DNA of 5,052 nt, from assembly GCA_009923345.1 (NCBI GenBank), contig RFTR01000144.1:1-5052 (forward strand), in the 5' to 3' direction. The position numbers were made by a program, and so were the translations under genes. This document shows, one piece after another, positions 1 to 5,052 of this stretch. Under the pieces are notes generated by a model. It worked only from the letters and a program-made list of their open reading frames with translations, did no database searches and was not told where the DNA came from. The stretch is from Betaproteobacteria bacterium (GTDB taxonomy: Bacteria > Pseudomonadota > Gammaproteobacteria > Burkholderiales > Burkholderiaceae_C). The stretch's first letter is position 1. Each line of letters opens with the position of its first letter.

Positions 1-852
1 ACAGGCGCCCTCATCGGCGCCTGCTTTGCCTTGGTTACCCAAGCGCCTGCAAGTTGGTTAGCTAACGCCATCTCTAACGTTAGCCAACAACGCTTTGTTT
101 TGCAAAATGCGCAAGGCACTGTGTGGCGAGGTTCTGCTATTGCATTGCTTGCAGATGGCAATCTGGCCCCTACAGCAACGCGTCCATCGCTTTCTCAACC
201 CTTGTTGCAAGCAAATCCATCAGACCAAACTTCCAGCAATAAAACCCCTGTTGCACCCCATACATTTGGAACGCCTCTACCTACCCGCTTGCACTGGGAC
301 TTTTCATCAGGCTTTGATGTAGGTTTGATGCGTCTGGTAATGCGCGCGCAAATTAAAAGTGAATGTTGCACGCCCGAGCCATTGCAGTTAGCTGCCTCAA
401 TAGGCTGGCAAGGCCTACATATAGATATCGCCAACCAACAATCCCAATGGCCTGCACATTGGTTGGTGGGATTGGGCGCTCCTTGGAATACCGTGCAGCC
501 TGAAGGCGCCATGCAATTACGCACAGAAAACCTAAAGTGGGTATCCAACGCAGGCGCACCCAAAATTCAGGGTCTGGCGGAGCTCACGCTCGCCCAAATA
601 GCGACGCCTTTATCCACCTTGCGCCCCTTGGGCACTTATCGCCTGCGTATGCAAGGCGGTGACACAATGGCGGTAACGCTGGCCACCTTAGAAGGCGGCC
701 TGCAATTAAGCGGCAATGGCCAATGGGCCAACGGACGCTTGCGATTCAAGGGCGAAGCCCGCGCGCAGCCTGCATTTGAGGCGGCGCTTTCGAACTTACT
801 CAATATCTTGGGCCAAAGACAAGGCGCCATCTCCATCATGGAATTAGGTTAG
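1..852 (+). CDS. gspN: Type II secretion system protein N, 5'-truncated by the window edge
   Basis: Accessory subunit of the type II secretion system, expected to be anchored in the inner membrane with a periplasmic domain; its exact role in the machine is poorly defined in the family. The frame is open from base 1, and codons 1-14 (TGALIGACFALVTQ) look like the end of an N-terminal membrane anchor, so the true start lies upstream. An in-frame TTG at 31 would cut the anchor and is not a credible start. Family-like features follow: the stretch QNAQGTVWRGSA (codons 35-46), a Cys-Cys-Thr-Pro motif (codons 122-125, CC at 364-369), a Gly-rich beta-strand region with EGGLQLSGNGQW (codons 231-242), and the C-terminal NLLNILGQRQGA segment near the end (codons 265-276). 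Codons 53-90 form a Pro/Ser/Thr/Gln-rich insertion just before LPTRLHW that looks like a disordered linker. The stop codon lies 4 bases before gspD, so the two genes are probably co-transcribed. The family call is from motif recognition and operon context; gspC is the main alternative, but the GspN-type C-terminus argues against it. Confidence 0.88.
   Translation, partial: TGALIGACFALVTQAPASWLANAISNVSQQRFVLQNAQGTVWRGSAIALLADGNLAPTATRPSLSQPLLQANPSDQTSSNKTPVAPHTFGTPLPTRLHWDFSSGFDVGLMRLVMRAQIKSECCTPEPLQLAASIGWQGLHIDIANQQSQWPAHWLVGLGAPWNTVQPEGAMQLRTENLKWVSNAGAPKIQGLAELTLAQIATPLSTLRPLGTYRLRMQGGDTMAVTLATLEGGLQLSGNGQWANGRLRFKGEARAQPAFEAALSNLLNILGQRQGAISIMELG
840..849 (+). promoter_or_regulatory. Ribosome binding site for gspD
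   Basis: A purine-rich stretch, GGAATTAGGT, lies inside the last codons of gspN. Its AGG core ends 8 bases before the ATG at 857, a normal spacing. The other in-frame ATG, at 893, has only an AC-rich stretch before it and no Shine-Dalgarno-like sequence, so this site favours the start at 857. Its position inside gspN also fits translation of gspD being linked to that of gspN. Confidence 0.6.
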
Positions 853-856
853 ACAT

Positions 857-979
857 ATGCCATTGAAAAACAGACAACCCCAACACCCAAGCATGGCGTA
901 CCGTGCTTATCTTTGCTTACTCACAACGCCGCTACTGATAGCTGGTTTGTGCTTCACTGCCACACCCAACCATGCCGCA
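857..979 (+). other. Sec signal peptide coding region of GspD
   Basis: The first 41 or so codons encode a basic, polar start (Lys4, Arg6, Arg16), a hydrophobic core from about Tyr19 to Ala35, and a short Ala-ending region (NHAAG, 38-42). This is the expected layout for export of a secretin to the periplasm before outer-membrane assembly. The cleavage point is uncertain: His39 or Asn38 at the -3 position is not ideal, and cleavage after Ala35 is also possible. No true lipobox is present, since the residue before Cys32 is Leu. Confidence 0.7.
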
Positions 980-3016
980 GGCCCCATCAAAAAAGATGTG
1001 TCCGTCGAGCCGCTCACCCTCAACTTTGTCAACGCAGAAATTGAATCGGTTGCCCGCACACTGGCCACCTTGCTACGCCGCAACTTAGTGGTCGATCCAC
1101 GTGTCAAAGGCACGATCAACCTCAGCACCGAAACACCTGTTTCGCCCGCCCAAGCATGGCAACAGTTTTTGGCAGTCATTCGCTTGCAAGGGTTCGCCGT
1201 GGTCGAGGCCCAAGGGCTTTTCAAAATCTTGCCGGAGGCGGACGCCAAATTGCAAGGCGGCAGCGTGCAACAGATGAACCGCGCAGGCTCGAGAGTGGGT
1301 GGCGCGAACTCAGACAACAGTGACGCCAATTTAGGCAATGGTGGCGGACAAGTGGTCACGCAAATTTTTAGGCTCAACCATGAACAGGCCAACAATTTAT
1401 TGCCCGTGTTGCGACCGCTCATCAGCCCTAACAACACCATCAACGCCAACCCAGGCAATAACTCGCTGGTCATCACCGACTATGCCGACAACTTGCAGCG
1501 CATGGCGCGAATCATTGCCAGCTTAGATGTCTCCAACGCTGGCGATGTCGAAGTGATCGCGCTCAAAAATGCCATCGCCATCGATTTAGCGCCTTTGGTT
1601 TCGCGTTTGATTGAGCCCACTGGTAACGCTGGCACGGCTGCTGCAGGCACACCCGCCACACCAGGACAAACAGGCAATGACTACAAAACCACCTTGATTG
1701 CAGAGCCCCGCAGCAACACCTTGATCTTGCGCGCCGCCAACCCCGCACGCGCTGCCTTGGTTCGCTCGTTGATAGACAAGCTGGATCAACCCGGCACGCA
1801 AAACCCTAGCGGCAATATCCATGTGGTGTATTTGAAAAATGCAGATGCCACCAAGTTGGCTGCCACCTTGCGCGCAGCGGTCACGGGAGAAGTGCGCGCA
1901 CCCATTAACAACCCCACACTCAACAACGCAAGCAACCCCATGGGGGGCAATACAGGTGCTACTTCTTCAACCACAGGTAACGCCAATAACGCCAACACCA
2001 CTGGCGGACAGATTCAAGCTGACCCAGCTACCAACGCGTTGATCATCACAGCGCCTGAACCCCAGTACCGCCAATTGCGCGCCGTGATCGACATGCTGGA
2101 CCAACGCCGTGCGCAAGTGATGGTGGAGAGTTTGATTGCCGAGGTCAATGCAGACAAAGCATTGCAAATGGGCATTCAATGGCAAGCGCCGTTTGGTACG
2201 AACGCGCTTGGGGGCACTAACTTTGGTACCACTGGCAATATTGCTGGGCTTTCACAGGGGAGCACTGCTGCCGCCTCCGCCGGAGTCAGTGCTGGTCTCA
2301 ATATTGGCACCTTACGAACTGTCAATGGAACGAATGTTCTCGGAGGTCTGGCTAACTTTTTAGAAACCAATGGTGACGCCAACATTTTGTCAACGCCTAC
2401 TTTGCTCACGCTCGACAATGAAGAAGCCAAGATCGTCGTGGGTCAAAACGTGCCGTTCATCACGGGCCAGTACACCAGCAACAACACGGCTACAGGTTCT
2501 GTCAATCCGTTTCAAACGGTGGAACGCAAAGACGTGGGTTTGACTTTGCGCGTAAAACCACAAATTAGTGAAACTGGCACGGTCAAACTGACCATCTTCC
2601 AAGAGGTTTCGAGCGTGGATTACACCAAAGCTTCCACCATTGGCTTGATTACCAACAAGCGCAGCATTGAATCCAATGTCTTGGTCGAAGACGGTTCTGT
2701 GATTGTGTTGGGCGGTTTGCTGTCTGACACCTTTTCTGGCACTAAAAGCCAAGTGCCCGGCTTGGGCGACATCCCTGGTTTTGGCTGGTTGTTTCGCAAC
2801 GAATCGCGTACGCGCTCTAAAGCCAACTTGATGGTGTTTTTGCGACCCATCGTTGTGCGTGATGCCAGTGCCACCGAAGCATTGAGCAACAACCGTTACC
2901 AACAAATGATGGGCGTTCAAAACAATTCACAACCAAGCCGCAATCTATTGCTAGACACTGGTGGCGCCGCTAAATTGCCACCGATCAACGAGTCACCCAA
3001 GCCCGCCGGCAAGTGA
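857..3016 (+). CDS. gspD: Type II secretion system secretin GspD
   Basis: Outer-membrane secretin: a ring of subunits forms the gated channel through which folded periplasmic proteins leave the cell. The 719-residue product is of normal to slightly long size. Residues 1 to about 41 are a Sec signal peptide with a basic start, a hydrophobic core (LCLLTTPLLIAGLCFTA) and probable cleavage near Ala40/Ala41. Next come an N0 domain (about 50-127, including LVVDPRVKGTINL) and three related N domains, each with an N-[STA]-L-[VI]-[IL] strand and a closing [AD]-x-L-D: N1 (about 166-224), N2 (about 231-310) and N3 (about 320-415). The secretin domain (about 418-668) contains VGQNVPFITG (528-537), VERKDVGLTLRVKPQI (555-570), EDGSVIVLGG (611-620) and VPGLGDIPGFGWLFR (633-647). 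Residues 669-719 form a short polar, Pro-containing tail where the S-domain normally sits. Asn/Gly/Thr/Ala-rich low-complexity stretches interrupt the N0-N1 linker, N2, N3 and the early secretin domain. The only cysteines (20 and 32) are in the signal peptide. The start at 857 is favoured over 893 by the ribosome binding site, although both keep a signal peptide. A type IV pilus PilQ is unlikely because AMIN domains are absent and gspE/gspF follow. Confidence 0.97.
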   Translation: MPLKNRQPQHPSMAYRAYLCLLTTPLLIAGLCFTATPNHAAGPIKKDVSVEPLTLNFVNAEIESVARTLATLLRRNLVVDPRVKGTINLSTETPVSPAQAWQQFLAVIRLQGFAVVEAQGLFKILPEADAKLQGGSVQQMNRAGSRVGGANSDNSDANLGNGGGQVVTQIFRLNHEQANNLLPVLRPLISPNNTINANPGNNSLVITDYADNLQRMARIIASLDVSNAGDVEVIALKNAIAIDLAPLVSRLIEPTGNAGTAAAGTPATPGQTGNDYKTTLIAEPRSNTLILRAANPARAALVRSLIDKLDQPGTQNPSGNIHVVYLKNADATKLAATLRAAVTGEVRAPINNPTLNNASNPMGGNTGATSSTTGNANNANTTGGQIQADPATNALIITAPEPQYRQLRAVIDMLDQRRAQVMVESLIAEVNADKALQMGIQWQAPFGTNALGGTNFGTTGNIAGLSQGSTAAASAGVSAGLNIGTLRTVNGTNVLGGLANFLETNGDANILSTPTLLTLDNEEAKIVVGQNVPFITGQYTSNNTATGSVNPFQTVERKDVGLTLRVKPQISETGTVKLTIFQEVSSVDYTKASTIGLITNKRSIESNVLVEDGSVIVLGGLLSDTFSGTKSQVPGLGDIPGFGWLFRNESRTRSKANLMVFLRPIVVRDASATEALSNNRYQQMMGVQNNSQPSRNLLLDTGGAAKLPPINESPKPAGK

Positions 3017-3020
3017 TATG
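3014..3020 (+). other. gspD stop / gspE start junction (TGATATG)
   Basis: The TGA stop of gspD (3014-3016) is followed by one T and then the ATG of gspE (3018-3020). The 20 bases upstream (CCAAGCCCGCCGGCAAG region) hold no convincing Shine-Dalgarno sequence. The arrangement is typical of termination-reinitiation coupling, in which ribosomes finishing gspD start gspE. Coupling is an inference from spacing and the weak site. Confidence 0.5.
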
Positions 3021-4406
3021 CGCCAATTGCTCCCCTATGCCTTCGCCAGAAGCCATCAACTCTTGTTGGAAGAAGTGGGCGACACCTATACCCTCTGGCA
3101 TGGTGAAGCACCCGATGTTGGTGCTTGGAGCGAAGTCAACCGGCGTTACAGCGTTCACAATTTTGAATACCTAGACAACACCAGCTTAGCCAAACGCATC
3201 AGCGAGGCGTATGCGCAAGTTGATTCCAACGCGGCACTAGTGGTCAACGCCGTCGAGAGCGACATTGACATCACGCGCATGATGCAAGAGTTGCCAGCGG
3301 TAGAAGATTTACTTGAAGCCGCAGACGATGCGCCCATCATCCGCATGCTCAATGCCTTGCTGACCCAAGCTGCGCGCGATGGGGCGAGTGATATCCATAT
3401 CGAACCTTATGAACGCCATTCCAGTGTCCGCTTTCGTGTCGACGGCACGTTGCGCGAAGTGGTGCAACCTAACCGTGCCTTGCATGCAGCTTTGATTTCG
3501 CGCTTAAAAATCATGGCTGAACTCGATATCGCAGAAAAACGTTTGCCGCAAGACGGTCGTATTTCTTTGCGCTTAGGCCAACGTGCTATCGATGTACGCG
3601 TTTCCACATTGCCTAGCGCGCACGGCGAGCGCGCAGTACTGCGTTTGCTGGACAAGTCACAAGGGCGTTTGAGTTTGGAGTCGGTGGGCATGTCAGGCGA
3701 CACACTGCAACGCTTTGCGTCGTTGGTGCAACAGCCCCACGGCATTATTTTGGTCACAGGACCCACGGGTTCTGGCAAAACCACCACCTTGTACGCAGCA
3801 CTTCAAACCTTAGACGCGACGCGCAGCAACATCATGACGGTAGAAGACCCAATTGAATACGAGTTGGCTGGCGTGGGGCAAACGCAAGTGAATCCCAAAA
3901 TTGATTTGGATTTCGCCAAAGCCTTGCGCGCCATCTTGCGGCAAGACCCCGACGTCATCATGATTGGTGAGATTCGTGATTTTGAAACTGCGCAAATTGC
4001 GATTCAAGCTTCGCTCACAGGCCATTTGGTACTCGCCACATTGCATACGAATGATGCAGCCAGTGCTGTTACACGTTTGCATGACATGGGTGTGGAGCCT
4101 TTTTTATTGAGTTCCTCTTTACTAGGTGTGTTGGCGCAGCGTCTCTTGCGTAAACGTTGTACAGCCTGTGCAGGCAAAGGGTGCGATGCGTGCGGTCAAA
4201 GCGGCTACCTTGGCCGCACAGGTATTTTTGAGCTCCTGACCACCAATGACGAAATGCGCGCGCTCATCCATTCGCAAGCCAGCGAGGCGAAGTTGCGCGA
4301 AGCGGCATTGCGCAATGGCATGACACTGATGCGTGAAGATGGAGAGCGTTTGGTGCGTCTGGGCATCTCCACAGAAGAAGAGCTTATTCGCGTGACGCGC
4401 GATTGA
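3018..4406 (+). CDS. gspE: Type II secretion system ATPase GspE
   Basis: Cytoplasmic secretion ATPase of the type II/IV secretion (PilB/GspE) family. It hydrolyses ATP as a hexamer docked on GspL and GspF to drive pseudopilus assembly. The product is 462 residues. An N-terminal N1E-like region (about 1-90, beginning MRQLLPYAFARSHQLLL) should contact GspL. The N2E region follows, with ASDIHIEPYE (123-132), RVDGTLRE (140-147) and RLPQDGRISLRL (175-186). The ATPase core has Walker A GPTGSGKTT (248-256), the Asp box TVEDPIEYEL (274-283), the Walker B region DPDVIMIGEIRD (310-321) with Glu318, and the His box TLHTND (341-346) with His343. All catalytic residues expected are present. The C-terminal metal-binding motif is C381-x2-C384-x4-C389-x2-C392, followed by GYLGRTGIFELL; the loop between the CxxC pairs is only four residues, far shorter than in many family members. 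An in-frame GTG at 2961 would extend the protein into gspD by 19 residues, but it lacks a ribosome binding site and the added residues are Ser/Pro/His-rich and unlike the family. PilB is unlikely given the gspD and gspF neighbours. Confidence 0.97.
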   Translation: MRQLLPYAFARSHQLLLEEVGDTYTLWHGEAPDVGAWSEVNRRYSVHNFEYLDNTSLAKRISEAYAQVDSNAALVVNAVESDIDITRMMQELPAVEDLLEAADDAPIIRMLNALLTQAARDGASDIHIEPYERHSSVRFRVDGTLREVVQPNRALHAALISRLKIMAELDIAEKRLPQDGRISLRLGQRAIDVRVSTLPSAHGERAVLRLLDKSQGRLSLESVGMSGDTLQRFASLVQQPHGIILVTGPTGSGKTTTLYAALQTLDATRSNIMTVEDPIEYELAGVGQTQVNPKIDLDFAKALRAILRQDPDVIMIGEIRDFETAQIAIQASLTGHLVLATLHTNDAASAVTRLHDMGVEPFLLSSSLLGVLAQRLLRKRCTACAGKGCDACGQSGYLGRTGIFELLTTNDEMRALIHSQASEAKLREAALRNGMTLMREDGERLVRLGISTEEELIRVTRD

Positions 4407-4424
4407 TATTGGCCATTTGCTTCT

Positions 4425-5052
4425 ATGCCCGCCTATTCCTTTGAAGCACTAGACCCACAAGGCCAAACACGCCGCGGCGTATTGGAAGCAGACACTGCAC
4501 GCCATGCCCGCAGCCAATTGCGTGCGCAGGACTGGGTGCCACTCAAGATAGATCTGCAACAAGCGGCTAAAACAGGTTTGCAAACTGTAATTTGGGAATC
4601 CAAAGTATTTGGTAACGATGCTTTGGCCGTTTGGACGCGGCAATTAGCAGGCTTAGTTGGTGCGGGCTTGCCACTAGAGCGCGCATTGAGCACTTTGTCG
4701 CAAGAAGCTGAGACACCTCGCCAACGCGACTTGGTCTCTGCTTTACGCGAGGAAGTCAATGCAGGCGCCACATTTGCCAAAGCCTTGGCGCAGCATCCAC
4801 GCGAGTTCTCTGCGATTTACTTAGCGGTCATTGCTGCAGGAGAACAAAGTGGGCACTTAGATATGGTGCTTGAGAGCTTGGCTGAAGATCTGCAAACACA
4901 ACAAGCTCTTCGAAACAAGCTCTTAGCGGCCACCTTGTACCCAGCGATAGTCAGCGTGGTGGCTTTGTTGATTGTTTTTTTCTTGCTCACCTATGTAGTG
5001 CCGCAAGTAGCACAGGTGTTTAGCAGCAACCAACAGGCATTGCCATGGCTCA
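4425..5052 (+). CDS. gspF: Type II secretion system inner-membrane platform protein GspF, 3'-truncated by the window edge
   Basis: Polytopic inner-membrane protein of the assembly platform, related to PilC, that interacts with GspE and GspL and is thought to help insert pseudopilins. The window holds 209 codons plus one base, about half of the usual roughly 400 residues; the frame stays open to the edge. The N-terminus MPAYSFEALDPQGQTRRGVLEA is typical of the family. The first T2SSF domain begins about residue 65, with WTRQLAGLVGAGLPLERAL (70-88), FAKALAQHP (117-125) and the conserved AAGEQSGHLD (137-146, with Glu140). A first transmembrane segment spans about 169-192 (ATLYPAIVSVVALLIVFFLLTYVV), followed by the start of the next loop (NQQALPWL). 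The ATG at 4425 is the only possible start: the gspE TGA at 4404 is in the same frame and no start codon lies between. The 18-base gap has no clear Shine-Dalgarno sequence, so translation probably depends on coupling to gspE. Confidence 0.95.
   Translation, partial: MPAYSFEALDPQGQTRRGVLEADTARHARSQLRAQDWVPLKIDLQQAAKTGLQTVIWESKVFGNDALAVWTRQLAGLVGAGLPLERALSTLSQEAETPRQRDLVSALREEVNAGATFAKALAQHPREFSAIYLAVIAAGEQSGHLDMVLESLAEDLQTQQALRNKLLAATLYPAIVSVVALLIVFFLLTYVVPQVAQVFSSNQQALPWL

Noticed and set aside
931..958. Possible lipobox around Cys32 of GspD, which would make a self-piloting lipoprotein secretin
   Set aside because: The residues before the cysteine are Ala-Gly-Leu; Leu directly before Cys does not fit a lipobox, and the stretch is part of the hydrophobic core of an ordinary signal peptide.
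907..1476. 189-codon open frame on the minus strand within gspD
   Set aside because: It lies wholly antisense to well-conserved secretin N domains, has no recognisable domain, and is explained by the codon bias of gspD.
2390..2920. 176-codon open frame on the minus strand within gspD
   Set aside because: It is antisense to the most conserved part of the secretin domain. Its His/Gln/Arg-rich product resembles no family I recognise and looks like a shadow frame.
2961..3017. Upstream GTG start for gspE that would overlap gspD by 56 bases
   Set aside because: There is no ribosome binding site before it, and the extra 19 residues are Ser/Pro/His-rich and unlike a GspE N-terminus, whereas the ATG at 3018 gives the family-like start MRQLLPYAFA.
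3407..3787. 126-codon open frame on the minus strand within gspE
   Set aside because: It is the reverse complement of the conserved ATPase region including Walker A; its Pro/Arg/Ser/Cys-rich content is typical of an antisense shadow.
4..4769. Six GGCGCC palindromes (4-9, 16-21, 505-510, 823-828, 2963-2968, 4764-4769)
   Set aside because: They are a few more than base composition alone predicts, but each encodes Gly-Ala (or an overlapping frame) inside a coding region and they are not regularly spaced, so codon content is enough to explain them.
4433..4780. 115-codon open frame on the minus strand across the start of gspF
   Set aside because: The plus strand here encodes clear GspF sequence; the minus frame has no domain features and runs to the edge of the gspF start.

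Overview
The window is a single, tightly packed, plus-strand stretch of a general (type II) secretion operon. Four genes lie head to tail: the 3' part of gspN (1-852), a complete gspD secretin gene (857-3016), a complete gspE ATPase gene (3018-4406) and the first half of gspF (4425 to the window edge). The gaps between them are 4, 1 and 18 bases. There is no room for an internal promoter or terminator, and no stretch longer than 18 bases lacks a gene. I see no RNA genes, mobile elements, CRISPR arrays or foreign insertions.

The organism is most likely a betaproteobacterium of the Burkholderiales, perhaps a freshwater Comamonadaceae member. This is inferred from the style of the GspN, GspD and GspE proteins, a moderate GC content (low to mid 50s percent by eye), heavy use of TTG for leucine and CGC for arginine, and the N-D-E-F gene order. 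Genus cannot be fixed from this window.

The genes serve one machine. GspD forms the outer-membrane secretin channel. GspE is the cytoplasmic hexameric ATPase that powers pseudopilus assembly. GspF is the polytopic inner-membrane platform protein that couples to GspE. GspN is an accessory inner-membrane/periplasmic subunit. Folded proteins that have already reached the periplasm leave the cell through this system. The remaining subunits (pseudopilins G-K, platform proteins L and M, and the coupling protein C) are not in the window; some probably lie just outside it.

I found no previously undescribed system here. The points worth a second look are variations on a known theme: an extremely compact four-cysteine motif in GspE, low-complexity Asn/Gly/Thr/Ala-rich insertions in GspD, a Pro/Ser/Thr-rich insertion in GspN, the N-D-E-F order without gspC beside gspD, and weak ribosome binding sites at the gspE and gspF starts that suggest translational coupling.
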